Assembly: GCF_003725295.1 (NCBI RefSeq)
Contig: NZ_QICB01000001.1
Span: 434,001-498,000, forward strand
DNA: 64,000 nucleotides
Source of the DNA: Slackia faecicanis
GTDB lineage: Bacteria > Actinomycetota > Coriobacteriia > Coriobacteriales > Eggerthellaceae
Direction of reading: 5' to 3'
Made by a program: the position numbers and the translations under genes. This document shows, piece by piece, positions 27,921-36,655 of this stretch (position 1 is its first letter; each line of letters starts with the position of its first letter). The notes below the pieces were generated by a model. That model was given only the letters and a program-made list of their open reading frames with translations. It was not told where the DNA came from and searched no databases.

Positions 27921-30188
27921 CTAGTGGCGGCGGCGCGGGGTGCGATGCTCATTGTTCGCAGCCTCGCGGTTGGCGCGGCCCGGACGGCGGTCGGCGCGCT
28001 CGCGGCGGTCGCCGCCGCGGCCTTCGCGACCGTCACGGCCTTCGCGGCCCTCGCCGCGCTGCTCGCGGGCAGGGGCGCTGCTCTCGGGAGCGTCGGGCTT
28101 GTCCAGACGGTCGAGCGAGATTTTGCCGTTCTTCGGGTCGATTTCGATGACCTCGACCTTCACCACGTCGCCCATGTTGAGGACGTCTTCGACCTGGCCC
28201 ACGCGGCCGTTGGCCATGCGGGAGATGTGCAGCAGGCCGTCCTTGGAAGGCGTGAGCTTGACGAACGCCCCGAAGCTCTGGATGCCGACGACGGGACCCT
28301 CGTAGACCTCGCCCACCTCGGGCTCCTTGACGATAGCCTCGATGGCAGCGCGCGCGGCGCGGCCGGCCTCCTGGTCGACGGCGGCCACATGCACGGTGCC
28401 GTCTTCCTGGATGTCGATGCTGGCGCCGGTGGAATCCTGGATGCCGCGGATCGTTTCGCCGCCCTTGCCGATGACCTCGCGGATCTTCTCGACCGGAATA
28501 TGGATGGTCTCGATGCGCGGAGCGGTGTCGCGCAGCTCTTCGCGCGGCGCGGCGATTTCGTCGAGCATGGCGGACAGGATGTGGGCGCGGCCTTCCTTGG
28601 CCTGCTGGAGCGCACGGCCGAGGATTTCAGTGGACAGACCCTTGGCCTTGTTGTCCATCTGCAGCGCGGTGATGCCGTTTGCGGTGCCCGTCACCTTGAA
28701 GTCCATGTCGCCGAGGAAGTCCTCGAGGCCCTGGATGTCGGAGAGGATGACGACGTCGTCGCCTTCCTTGATCAGGCCCATGGCGATGCCGGAGACGGGC
28801 GCCTTGATGGGCACGCCGGCGTCCATGAGCGCCAGGGTGGAACCGCAGGTGGAAGCCATGGACGAAGAGCCGTTTGACTCGAGGATCTCAGACACCACGC
28901 GGATCGCGTAGGGGAACTCGTCCTCGGAGGGCAGAATCGGCAGGATGGCGCGCTCGGCGAGGGCGCCATGGCCGATTTCGCGGCGCTTCGGGGCGCCCAT
29001 GCGGCCCACTTCGCCCGTGCAGTACGGCGGGAAGTTGTACTGGTGCATGTAGCGCTTGGATTCCTGCGGGTCGATCGTGTCGAGACGCTGGGCCTCGTTG
29101 AGCAGGCCCAGGGTGCACACGGACAGCGCCTGGGTCTGGCCGCGCTGGAACAGGCCGGAGCCGTGGACGCGGGGCAGGTAGCCCGGGCGAATGTAGAGCG
29201 GGCGGATTTCCGTGGCGCTACGGCCGTCGGCACGCTCGCCCGTCTCGATCACCATGGTGCGCATGGCGTGCTTCTCGAGCGCCTTGCAGGCGGCGGCGAT
29301 GTCGCTGCGCCACATCTCGCGCTCCTCCTCGGAGAAATCGTTCTCCTTGATGGAGGCCTTGAGCTCTTCGACCTTGCCCATGCGGGAAAGTTTGTCGGCG
29401 TCTTTGAGAGCCGCGCTCATCTCGTCGAAGTGGGCGTTCACGCGCTCGGCGATCGAAGGATCGGCCACGTGAATCGGGTATTCCTTAGGCTCGGGAGCGA
29501 CGAGGGCCAAGAACTCGGCCTGCTTCTCGCAGAAGGCGGCGATGGCCTCCTGGCCGAACTCCATGGCGGCGAGCATGTCTTCCTCGGTCACCTCGTCGGC
29601 GCCGGCCTCGACCATGGAGATGTAGTCTCGGGTGCCTGCGATCGTGAGCTCGAGGTCGGAATTCTCCTGCTCGGCGTAGGTGGGGTTGACGATGAATTCG
29701 CCGGTCTCCTTATCGCGGGCGATGCGCACGCAGGCCGCGGGACCGTCGAAGGGGGTGCCGCCGCACAGAAGCGCAGCGGACGCGCCGCCGACGCAGATGC
29801 AGTCGGGCGGGTTCTGGCCGTCGCAGGCCAGCGTGGTGGCGACCACGTGGACTTCCTGCTTGAAGCCGTCGACGAAGCCGGGGCGGATCGGACGGTCGAT
29901 CATACGGGCGGTCAGCGTACCCTTGTCGGAGGGCTTCGCCTCGCGCTTCAGGTAGCCGCCGGGAATGCGGCCGACCGCGTACATCTTCTCGATGAAGTCG
30001 ACCGTCAGCGGAAAGAAGTCGTAGTCTTTCTGCTCTTTGGACACGACGGCGGTCACCAGGCACGTGGTTTCGCCCTGGCTGACCAGCACGGCGCCGGTGG
30101 CCTGCTTGGCAAGCTCGCCGGTTTCGAGACGGTACTCTTTGCCGTACAGCTCGAAGCTCGTCGAAATCTTTTCCATAAAGATTCTCAT
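27921..30188 (-). CDS. pnp: Polyribonucleotide nucleotidyltransferase (PNPase)
   Basis: 755 residues from the ATG at 30188; an in-frame ATG at 30176 (MEKIST) is an equally plausible start. A 3'-5' phosphorolytic exoribonuclease. Two RNase PH domains flank a helical linker, then a KH domain ([18 protein letters not shown]) and an S1 domain ([17 protein letters not shown]). A C-terminal tail of about 45 residues is rich in Arg, Gly and Asp and may bind RNA. It follows rpsO, as in most bacteria, but with a terminator between them. Confidence 0.96.
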   Translation of the reverse strand: MRIFMEKISTSFELYGKEYRLETGELAKQATGAVLVSQGETTCLVTAVVSKEQKDYDFFPLTVDFIEKMYAVGRIPGGYLKREAKPSDKGTLTARMIDRPIRPGFVDGFKQEVHVVATTLACDGQNPPDCICVGGASAALLCGGTPFDGPAACVRIARDKETGEFIVNPTYAEQENSDLELTIAGTRDYISMVEAGADEVTEEDMLAAMEFGQEAIAAFCEKQAEFLALVAPEPKEYPIHVADPSIAERVNAHFDEMSAALKDADKLSRMGKVEELKASIKENDFSEEEREMWRSDIAAACKALEKHAMRTMVIETGERADGRSATEIRPLYIRPGYLPRVHGSGLFQRGQTQALSVCTLGLLNEAQRLDTIDPQESKRYMHQYNFPPYCTGEVGRMGAPKRREIGHGALAERAILPILPSEDEFPYAIRVVSEILESNGSSSMASTCGSTLALMDAGVPIKAPVSGIAMGLIKEGDDVVILSDIQGLEDFLGDMDFKVTGTANGITALQMDNKAKGLSTEILGRALQQAKEGRAHILSAMLDEIAAPREELRDTAPRIETIHIPVEKIREVIGKGGETIRGIQDSTGASIDIQEDGTVHVAAVDQEAGRAARAAIEAIVKEPEVGEVYEGPVVGIQSFGAFVKLTPSKDGLLHISRMANGRVGQVEDVLNMGDVVKVEVIEIDPKNGKISLDRLDKPDAPESSAPAREQRGEGREGRDGREGRGGDRRERADRRPGRANREAANNEHRTPRRRH

Positions 30189-30269
30189 CACTTTCTCTTC
30201 TTCTTCGGAACGCACGCTTTTCATGCGTCCTCGCGAGCAGCGCAGGCCCCTGCCCGCACCGACCGCAAT

Positions 30270-30295
30270 ATGCAAAAGCCCGCATAAGCGGGCTT
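30270..30295 (-). terminator. Intrinsic terminator between rpsO and pnp
   Basis: AAGCCCGC-ATAA-GCGGGCTT (30276-30295) followed on the minus strand by TTTTGCATA. Read-through could supply pnp. Confidence 0.85.
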
Positions 30296-30311
30296 AATGC
30301 TTGACTTGAAG

Positions 30312-30599
30312 CTAGATGTTGTCGCGAATGCCGAGCTTCTTGATGAGGGCACGGTACTCTTCGATGTCGCGCTCTTTGATGTACTTCAGCATACCGCGGC
30401 GCTTACCGATGAGCATCATCAGGCCACGACGGGTGTGGTTGTCCTTCTTGTGGACCTTGAGGTGCTCGGTGAGGTTGCGGATGCGCTCGGAGAGAATAGC
30501 GACCTGAACCTCGGCGCTGCCGGAGTCGCCCTCGCCCTTGCCGAACTCCTTGACGAGCTCTGCGGTGCGCTCTTTGCTGATGCTGAGCTTGCTAGCCAT
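30312..30599 (-). CDS. rpsO: 30S ribosomal protein S15
   Basis: 95 residues. Contains the S15 core (NHTRRGLMMLIGKRRGMLKY) that binds the 16S three-way junction. The ATG at 30599 follows GGTGGAG. It has a strong promoter 135-160 bp upstream, leaving a leader long enough for the autoregulatory structures S15 commonly uses. Confidence 0.97.
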   Translation of the reverse strand: MASKLSISKERTAELVKEFGKGEGDSGSAEVQVAILSERIRNLTEHLKVHKKDNHTRRGLMMLIGKRRGMLKYIKERDIEEYRALIKKLGIRDNI

Positions 30600-30727
30600 G
30601 TGCTCCACCTTTCCTGCGGGCCTTCCCCGCTTTCGTGCGGCCGTTGCGAGCCGCGAACCGTATACGCCCGATGCTGCGAAACCATGCAGGTGGTGCGTGG
30701 CTGCGAAGCGTCGGGTAAAAAAGCAAC
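30600..30727 (-). ncRNA. Structured rpsO 5' leader (candidate S15 autoregulatory RNA)
   Basis: About 128 nt of untranslated leader. It contains CCCGA...TCGGG and flanking GC/AGC pairing that could fold into a hairpin, and purine-rich runs next to the ribosome site. S15 leaders in other phyla bind S15 but differ in shape, so this is a positional inference with only partial visible pairing. Confidence 0.35.
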
Positions 30728-30733
30728 CGTTGC

Positions 30734-30762
30734 AGTATACGAGAGCCGAAGGCCTGATGCAA
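30734..30762 (-). promoter_or_regulatory. rpsO promoter
   Basis: TTGCAT (30762-30757), 17-bp spacer, TATACT (30739-30734) on the minus strand. Close to consensus with ideal spacing. Confidence 0.75.
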
Positions 30763-30836
30763 TGACGAATCGGCGCTTTCCGTCGAATCCACCGGACGTC
30801 CTCAATTCGCCCTATCATGACGAGCGGACGACTCCC

Positions 30837-31130
30837 CTATTCCATGCTTGGGCGGCCGGGAAAGCACCTGAGGGAGACCGTGTGTCGCGCGCCGAAAAAC
30901 GGGAAGGGACCCCGAGGGGTCCCTTCCCGTTCCATCGAATGCTTCCATGCGCGCTGCGCCTTGGCGCGATTGTATTTCGCATCGCCATGCGCGCCATGTC
31001 CGCACGCGTAGCCGTTGTAACGCGGCTTTTTCGCCAACGTCGCTTCTTCGACCGACAGGTGCCACACGGCCCCCGTCTTGGAAACGCCGCGAATACGCTT
31101 TGCGTGCGTCCGCTTCGCCTTCTTCGACAC
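30837..31130 (-). CDS. Small basic protein encoded by a nonstop-type gene (candidate ribosome-rescue factor)
   Basis: I do not recognise a named family. The GTG at 31130 has AGAGGAGG 7-8 bp upstream, one of the best ribosome sites in the window. The first 66 codons encode a very basic protein (MSKKAKRTHAKRIRGVSK...; later KPRYNGYACGHGAHGD and KYNRAKAQRAWKH). The frame then runs without a stop through a strong intrinsic terminator and would end only at 30837, giving 97 codons, about 20 of them past the poly-T. Normal transcripts should therefore end near codon 78 with no stop codon. That layout is known for arfA of E. coli and brfA of B. subtilis, backup ribosome-rescue factors whose nonstop mRNAs are tagged by tmRNA. 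The function here is inference from architecture, size and charge only. Confidence 0.6.
   Translation of the reverse strand: MSKKAKRTHAKRIRGVSKTGAVWHLSVEEATLAKKPRYNGYACGHGAHGDAKYNRAKAQRAWKHSMEREGTPRGPFPFFGARHTVSLRCFPGRPSME
30895..30930 (-). terminator. Intrinsic terminator inside the small basic protein's reading frame
   Basis: On the minus strand ACGGGAAGGGACCC-CTCG-GGGTCCCTTCCCGT (about 14 pairs) followed by TTTTTCGG. The stem begins in codon 67 of the gene starting at 31130, and no in-frame stop precedes it. On the plus strand the tail is only TTCC, so the element is oriented for the minus-strand gene. Confidence 0.9.
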
Positions 31131-31329
31131 TCGCCTCACCTCCTCTGAAATCGTGCTTCATGCATAGAGCGACGAAAGCCCATGAGGCCCCGCGCGCCCG
31201 TCCCGTGATGGTACCATGAAAGACGTCGACCGTGGCGTTCTCGCGAGCGCATCGAACGCACGGCCCGACCACCCCCGCATGTCTGATATGCATGCCGTCC
31301 CAACGACCTGAAAGAAACGGAACAGCCCC

Positions 31330-31740
31330 ATGATTCGTCCCATTATGAAAAACGAATTCTTCCTTCAGCAGCAAAGCGAAGACGCCACGCCGCTCGATGC
31401 GCCGATCGCCCGCGACCTGCTCGACACGCTGGCGCTGCACGCGCACGAATGCGTAGGCATGGCGGCCAACATGATCGGACAGCGCAAGCGCATCATCGTG
31501 TTCATGGACGGCGAAACGCCGCGCGCCATGATGAACCCCGAGATCATCGCGGCGAAGGGCCCCTACGAAACGGAAGAAGGATGCCTCTCGTTGGACGGCC
31601 GTCGCCCGGCGAAGCGGTTCCGCACGATCCGCGTGCGCTATCGCGACCTGGCTTTCGAAGAGCACACCGAAACGTTCGAAGAGTTTTCCGCGCAGATCAT
31701 CCAGCACGAAATAGACCACTGCAACGGCGTGGTGATATAA
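31330..31740 (+). CDS. Peptide deformylase-family protein, divergent motif 1
   Basis: 136 residues. Deformylases remove the N-formyl group from nascent proteins. Motif 2 (EEGCLSL) and motif 3 (QHEIDH) carry the metal-binding Cys and two His and the catalytic Glu. Motif 1, normally GxGLAAxQ, reads CVGMAANMIG, so the oxyanion Gln is Met. This matches a short deformylase subfamily found in Firmicutes and related bacteria; catalytic efficiency may be altered. The ribosome site is weak (GAAACGGAAC). It may not be the main deformylase. A terminator follows. Confidence 0.85.
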   Translation: MIRPIMKNEFFLQQQSEDATPLDAPIARDLLDTLALHAHECVGMAANMIGQRKRIIVFMDGETPRAMMNPEIIAAKGPYETEEGCLSLDGRRPAKRFRTIRVRYRDLAFEEHTETFEEFSAQIIQHEIDHCNGVVI

Positions 31741-31838
31741 GCGTCGACAGAAGGGCGAACGCCGCAAACTCCGGAAAATAGGACGCCGGGCCGATAATCC
31801 AAAACTTGGCACGAAAACGCCGCCTGGCGCAGACATGA

Positions 31839-31867
31839 AGAAAGGAGGGTCTCCCCTCCTTTCTTTT
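31839..31867 (+). terminator. Intrinsic terminator after the deformylase-like gene
   Basis: AGAAAGGAGGG / CCCTCCTTTCT type inverted repeat (31839-31849 with about 31854-31864) followed by TTTT on the plus strand. The minus-strand tail TTCTTC may also serve rluD, which ends at 31883. Confidence 0.8.
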
Positions 31868-31882
31868 ACCTGTTCATAAGGC

Positions 31883-32839
31883 TTATTCGCGAGCGTCGAG
31901 CTCGTCGATGACGCACTGCAGGTCGTCGGGCAGAGTGTCTTCGAACTCCAGGCGCTCGCCTGTCACCGGATGCGTGAAGGCCAACTTGTACGAATGCAGG
32001 AACTGGCGGTCCAGCCCCAGGTTGTCCTTTTTCTGCCAGCCGTACACCGGGTCGCCCACGCACGGGTGCTTGATGTATTCCATATGCACGCGGATCTGAT
32101 GCGTGCGGCCGGTATAGAGCTTGCAGTCGATCAGCGTGTAGCCGTCGTCGTTTCTGCCGGGCTCGAAGCGGCGCTTCACCTCGAAGGTGGTGATCGACGG
32201 ACGCGCGTTGTCACGGTCGGACACCTTCATGCGCAGCCTGTCGCGATCACCGCGGGCGATCGGGGCATCCACCAGGCCCGTTTCAAGCGGAATCCAACCC
32301 TGCACGAGCGCCAGGTAATGGCGGTCGACGTCGCGCGTACGGATATCTTCCATCAGCGCCAGACCCACTTCATTGGTCTTGGCGCACAGCATCAGGCCGC
32401 TCGTATCCTTGTCCAAACGGTGCACGATTCCCAGCCTGTCCTGCTCGCCCTGCACATCGCACAGGTTCTCGCGGCCGCAATGGGCGATCAGCGCGTTGAC
32501 CAGGGTATCGCCGTAATGGCCGTCGGCGGGATGGCACACCAGGCCCGCCTGCTTGGAAATGACCAGCAGGTAATCGTCCTCGTAGCGCACATCGAGCGGA
32601 ATCTCCACCGCTTCGAGGGCGGGCGCATGCGGGTCTTCGAAGGTCTCGTACTCCAACACGTCGCCTTCGGCCACCGTGGCGCTCTTGCGGGCGATCTTGC
32701 CGTTCAGCGCGGCGCACCCGTCGGCGATGCATTTCGCCGCCGCCGAACGCGTCGGATACAGGCCTTCGGCAGCCATGAAGGCGTCGAGGCGCATGCCGGC
32801 GAACTCCGGCGAAACTTCTATGCGCGCGACATCGGTCAC
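31883..32839 (-). CDS. rluD: RluD-type 23S rRNA pseudouridine synthase
   Basis: 318 residues. An N-terminal S4 domain (GMRLDAFMAAEGLYPTRS) is followed by the RsuA/RluA catalytic fold with the active-site Asp in IVHRLDKDTSGLML. GTG start at 32839 with AAGGAG upstream. It sits downstream of lspA (about 180 bp gap, no gene), the usual partner in Gram-positive genomes. The exact target uridines cannot be told apart within the RluA/C/D group. Confidence 0.93.
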   Translation of the reverse strand: MTDVARIEVSPEFAGMRLDAFMAAEGLYPTRSAAAKCIADGCAALNGKIARKSATVAEGDVLEYETFEDPHAPALEAVEIPLDVRYEDDYLLVISKQAGLVCHPADGHYGDTLVNALIAHCGRENLCDVQGEQDRLGIVHRLDKDTSGLMLCAKTNEVGLALMEDIRTRDVDRHYLALVQGWIPLETGLVDAPIARGDRDRLRMKVSDRDNARPSITTFEVKRRFEPGRNDDGYTLIDCKLYTGRTHQIRVHMEYIKHPCVGDPVYGWQKKDNLGLDRQFLHSYKLAFTHPVTGERLEFEDTLPDDLQCVIDELDARE

Positions 32840-33021
32840 GACGACGCTCCTTTCTTCGTTCTCATATATCGCGAAGGGCCTTCGCGGATCCGTGCGAAAC
32901 GGAACCCTGCGAAGACCCTCCGATGCGGATCGTTCGATTATGCCGGGCGCACGCGGCGAAACGGCCGCGACGCCCTCCTTCGCGGAAAACGTCCATCACA
33001 GCCGCGCGGCGCGCCTGCGTC

Positions 33022-33567
33022 CTAAACCGCGGCGTCCCTCCCTTCCGCTTCGTCTCCGCGCATTTCGCCGCCGCTTCGCGTCGCCAGCAGATAACCCGCG
33101 ACAAGCAGCACGAACCCGCAGGTCACGCCGATATCGGCGATGTTGAACACGGGAAAGTCGATGAAGGTGAGGTCGATGAAGTCGACCACGTACGCCTGGG
33201 CGAAGCGGTCGATCGCATTGCCCAGGCCGCCCGCGAAGACGAGCGAAAGCGCGCAGGTCTCGAGCATGGTGGCGGCATGGCCCGTCAGGCGCCGATAGAA
33301 CACGAACGCCGCGACGATGCCCGCGCACACGACAAGCGACATGACGCCGAGCGCGAACGTGGAATCGCCGAACATGCCCCATGCCATGCCGGTATTGTGC
33401 ACCAGGCGGAACCTGAACAGCCCGTACGTCGCCTCGGACGCCTGTCCGAGCGCATAGGCGCCTTCGAAATACGCCTTGGTCAGCTGGTCGATGACGAGCC
33501 AGATCGCGGCGACGCCCGCGAAGACGCCGCCGCTTCTCGCCAACGAGCTCTTCCCGTTGAGCGCCAT
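33022..33567 (-). CDS. lspA: Lipoprotein signal peptidase II
   Basis: 181 residues with four membrane helices. The aspartyl protease dyad is in GGLGNAIDRF and FNIADIGV. It cleaves lipoprotein signals before the lipobox Cys; the serpin at 9.6-10.9 kb would be a client. The ATG at 33567 is 5 bp after the ileS stop, so it is co-transcribed with ileS. Confidence 0.95.
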   Translation of the reverse strand: MALNGKSSLARSGGVFAGVAAIWLVIDQLTKAYFEGAYALGQASEATYGLFRFRLVHNTGMAWGMFGDSTFALGVMSLVVCAGIVAAFVFYRRLTGHAATMLETCALSLVFAGGLGNAIDRFAQAYVVDFIDLTFIDFPVFNIADIGVTCGFVLLVAGYLLATRSGGEMRGDEAEGRDAAV

Positions 33568-33572
33568 GGACG

Positions 33573-36419
33573 CTATTCGCCCATGCCCTGAAGGACCGCC
33601 GCGCAGCGAGCGCACACCTCGGGATGGGAGGCGTCCGTGCCGAGCTCGCGGTAGTTCCAGCAGCGCGGGCACTTCTCGGCGGCGGTCTTGGCAACCGTCA
33701 CTTCGATGTCCTCGCCCTCGCCGCGCTCGACGGCCACCTCGGCCACGATGAAGAGCTCTTCGAGGTCTTCATCGGCGGATGCGGCCAGCGCCTCGTAGGC
33801 GCGCTCGGGAGCGACGATGGTCAGCGCGGCCTCCTGGCTCTTGTTGACCGTCTTCGCGTTACGCGCGTCTTCGAGCGCCTTGGTCACGGCGTCGCGCACC
33901 TCGAGCAGCGCGTCGAAGCGGGCCATGAAGGCCTCGGCCTGCTCGCCCTGCGGCAGCGCGGGGCAGAAATCGTCGTCCGTCGGCCAGCCGGCGAGCTGGA
34001 CGTTCGGAACGCGGCCTTCGCGGTTGCGCTCGGCCTCGGGATAATGCTCCCACACCTCGTCGCAGGTGAACGTGAGGATCGGGCTCATGATGCGCACCAT
34101 GACCTCGAGGATGTTCATGAGCACGGTCTGGGCCGCGCGACGCGACGGAGAATCGGGGGCCTCGGCGTACAGACGGTCCTTGATGACGTCCATATACACG
34201 GCGGAAAGGTCCGTGATGACGTAATCGTAGAGCGTGCGGAACACCTGGTGGTAGCGGTACTCGTCGTAGCCGCGCTCCACCTCGTGCAGCACCTCGCGCA
34301 GACGCAGCAGCGCCCAGACGTCAATCGGCTTGAGCGCGTCGAACTCGACGCGGTCGCGCTGCCAGTCGAAGCCGTCCAGGTTGCCCAGCAGGAAGCGGAA
34401 GGTGTTACGGAAACGGCGGTAGGCGTCGGAGGTGCGCTGCAGGATGGTGTCGCCGATGGACACGTCCACGGAGTAGTCGGTGGAGGCGACCCACAGGCGC
34501 AGCACGTCGGCGCCGTACTTGTCGGTCACTTCGCGCGGATCGATGCCGTTGCCCTTGGACTTCGACATCTTCTCGCCGTTCTCGTCAACCGTGAAGCCGC
34601 AGCACATGACGCTCTTATAGGGCGATTCGCCGAATGCGCCCACGCCGCACAGAAGCGAGCTCTGGAACCAGCCGCGATGCTGGTCGGAGCCTTCGAGGTA
34701 CATATCGGCAGGCCAACGCAGGCCGTCCTCTTCGGCGCGATGCTTCAGAACGCCGACGTGGGAAACGCCGGACTCCCACCACACGTCCAGGATATCCTTC
34801 TCGGGGATGACGTCGGTGCAGCCGCACTTCGGGCAGCACGTGCCCTCGGGCAGGTACTCCTTAGGCTCCTTCGTGAACCACGCGTCGGCGCCTTCGGTGT
34901 TGAACAGGTCGATGACGGCGTCGAAAGTGCCTTCGTCAGCCACGGTCTCGCCGCAGGAAGCGCACTTGAACACGGGAATGGGAACGCCCCAGCTGCGCTG
35001 GCGGGAGATGCACCAGTCGGGACGGTCTTCCACCATGGCGCCGATGCGGTTCTGACCCCACTCGGGAACCCAGTTCACGTGGTTGCGGATCTGGTCGAGG
35101 GCGCGCTCGCGCAGGCCGGTCTTTTCCATGGAGACGAACCACTGGTCGGTCGCGCGGAAGATGACGGGCTGGTGGCAGCGCCAGCAATGCGGGTAGCTAT
35201 GGTTGATGTCGACGTGGGACACGAGCGTGCCGCGCTCCTTGAGCCACTCGATGATCTTCGGGTTGGCTTCGTCGGTGTCGAGGCCCGCGAACTCCTTCAC
35301 GTAGTCGGTAAAGCGGCCGTCGTCGTCGACGGGCATGATGGTCTCGATGCCGAACTCCTGGCCCACCAGGTAGTCCTCGACGCCGTGGCCGGGAGCGGTA
35401 TGGACCGCGCCGGTGCCGGCATCGAGCGTGACATGGTCGCCCCAGATGATGCGGCCCACGTTGCCCTCGATGATCGGGCAGGCGTAGGTGATGCCGTCGA
35501 ACTGGTTGCCCTTCATGAGCACGGGCTCGCCGTTCGCCTCGACCACGCGGTAATTCTCCCAGCCTGCGGCCTGGGCGACGGTTTCCACCATCTCGTGCGC
35601 GAACAGCATGAACTTGCCGTCGGCCTCGACGAAGCAGTAGTCGATTTCGGGGCCGAAGCACACGGCGGCGTTGGCGGGAAGGGTCCACGGCGTGGTGGTC
35701 CAGATCAGCACATAGGCGTTCTCGAGCTCGACGCCGGCGTCGGCGAAGACCGCGGGCACCTCGTTGAGCTTGAAGTTCACGTAGATGGACGGCGACATCT
35801 CGTCGGCGTATTCGATTTCGGCCTCGGCCAGGGCGGTGTGGCAGTGCTTGCACCAATGGATCGGCTTGCGGCCGCGATAGACGGCGCCGTCCAGGTACAT
35901 CTGCTTGAACACCTCGACGTTGGCGGACTCGAAGTTGGGCTGGAAGGTCAGATACGGCCTATCCCAATCGGCACCGACGCCCAGACGTTTGAAGCCGTCG
36001 CGCTGCACGTCGACGAAGCGCTCGGCCCACTCGCGGCAAAGCTCGCGAACCTTGGCCTGGGGCAGCTGCTTCATCTTCTCGGTGCCGAGCTTTTTCTCGA
36101 CCTCGTGCTCGATCGGCTGGCCGTGACAATCCCAACCGGGGATGTAGGGGGTGTAGTAACCGCGCTGAGCATGCGATTTGACGACGAAATCCTTGAGGAT
36201 CTTGTTGAACGCATGGCCGATGTGGATCGGGCCGTTCGCGTACGGAGGGCCGTCATGCAAGACGAACGGCTCGCCGTCTTTGTTCTTCTCCAAAACCCTG
36301 TGGTAGATATCCTGCTCGGCCCACTTCTCCAAGCGCTTCGGCTCATTCTCGGGCAGATTCGCGCGCATCGCGAAATCCGTCTTCGGCAGGTTCATCGAAT
36401 GCTTGTAATCGTTTCCCAT
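33573..36419 (-). CDS. ileS: Isoleucyl-tRNA synthetase
   Basis: 948 residues, class I synthetase with editing domain. HIGH motif in NGPIHIGHAFNKIL, KMSKS in GEKMSKSKGNGI, and a C-terminal zinc site (CPRCWNYREL...CARC). The ATG at 36419 is used. The leader from the predicted start site is only about 60 nt, too short for a T-box. Confidence 0.97.
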   Translation of the reverse strand: MGNDYKHSMNLPKTDFAMRANLPENEPKRLEKWAEQDIYHRVLEKNKDGEPFVLHDGPPYANGPIHIGHAFNKILKDFVVKSHAQRGYYTPYIPGWDCHGQPIEHEVEKKLGTEKMKQLPQAKVRELCREWAERFVDVQRDGFKRLGVGADWDRPYLTFQPNFESANVEVFKQMYLDGAVYRGRKPIHWCKHCHTALAEAEIEYADEMSPSIYVNFKLNEVPAVFADAGVELENAYVLIWTTTPWTLPANAAVCFGPEIDYCFVEADGKFMLFAHEMVETVAQAAGWENYRVVEANGEPVLMKGNQFDGITYACPIIEGNVGRIIWGDHVTLDAGTGAVHTAPGHGVEDYLVGQEFGIETIMPVDDDGRFTDYVKEFAGLDTDEANPKIIEWLKERGTLVSHVDINHSYPHCWRCHQPVIFRATDQWFVSMEKTGLRERALDQIRNHVNWVPEWGQNRIGAMVEDRPDWCISRQRSWGVPIPVFKCASCGETVADEGTFDAVIDLFNTEGADAWFTKEPKEYLPEGTCCPKCGCTDVIPEKDILDVWWESGVSHVGVLKHRAEEDGLRWPADMYLEGSDQHRGWFQSSLLCGVGAFGESPYKSVMCCGFTVDENGEKMSKSKGNGIDPREVTDKYGADVLRLWVASTDYSVDVSIGDTILQRTSDAYRRFRNTFRFLLGNLDGFDWQRDRVEFDALKPIDVWALLRLREVLHEVERGYDEYRYHQVFRTLYDYVITDLSAVYMDVIKDRLYAEAPDSPSRRAAQTVLMNILEVMVRIMSPILTFTCDEVWEHYPEAERNREGRVPNVQLAGWPTDDDFCPALPQGEQAEAFMARFDALLEVRDAVTKALEDARNAKTVNKSQEAALTIVAPERAYEALAASADEDLEELFIVAEVAVERGEGEDIEVTVAKTAAEKCPRCWNYRELGTDASHPEVCARCAAVLQGMGE

Positions 36420-36488
36420 CGTGTACTCCGATCCTTTCGTTCGTCTTCCGCGCTGCACTCCAGCACGGTGTATTGGACAATCTTGCTT

Positions 36489-36494
36489 ATTATA
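36489..36494 (-). promoter_or_regulatory. ileS-lspA promoter -10 element
   Basis: Perfect TATAAT on the minus strand 70 bp upstream of ileS. No convincing -35 at the right distance. Confidence 0.45.
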
Positions 36495-36612
36495 GGTAAC
36501 TTCACGCCGTTATCGTTCTCATTTTCCGCAAACTCGGGCTGCATGGTTGCAAAAGGGGACGCATGCGCCGCTTCGTAACCTTGCCGCAATGCCGAAGCGC
36601 GGGCGAAAGACC

Positions 36613-36618
36613 TATAAT
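36613..36618 (+). promoter_or_regulatory. degV promoter -10 element
   Basis: Perfect TATAAT on the plus strand, 38 bp upstream of the degV ATG. The -35 region (TGCCGA) is poor. Divergent from the ileS -10 by about 120 bp. Confidence 0.5.
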
Positions 36619-36655
36619 TCCAGGATGGACATCGACACGATCCAAGGAGTGACCC

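Noticed and set aside
30802-31836. 344-codon minus-strand frame spanning the nonstop gene and the deformylase-like gene
   Set aside because: It runs antisense to the deformylase-like gene and in another frame of the small gene; no start signal and no conserved motif.
33624-36578. 984-codon open frame on the plus strand
   Set aside because: Antisense shadow of ileS; caused by codon bias at the third position.
36420-36655. T-box riboswitch upstream of ileS
   Set aside because: The predicted leader is only about 60 nt and I see no T-box sequence or specifier stem.
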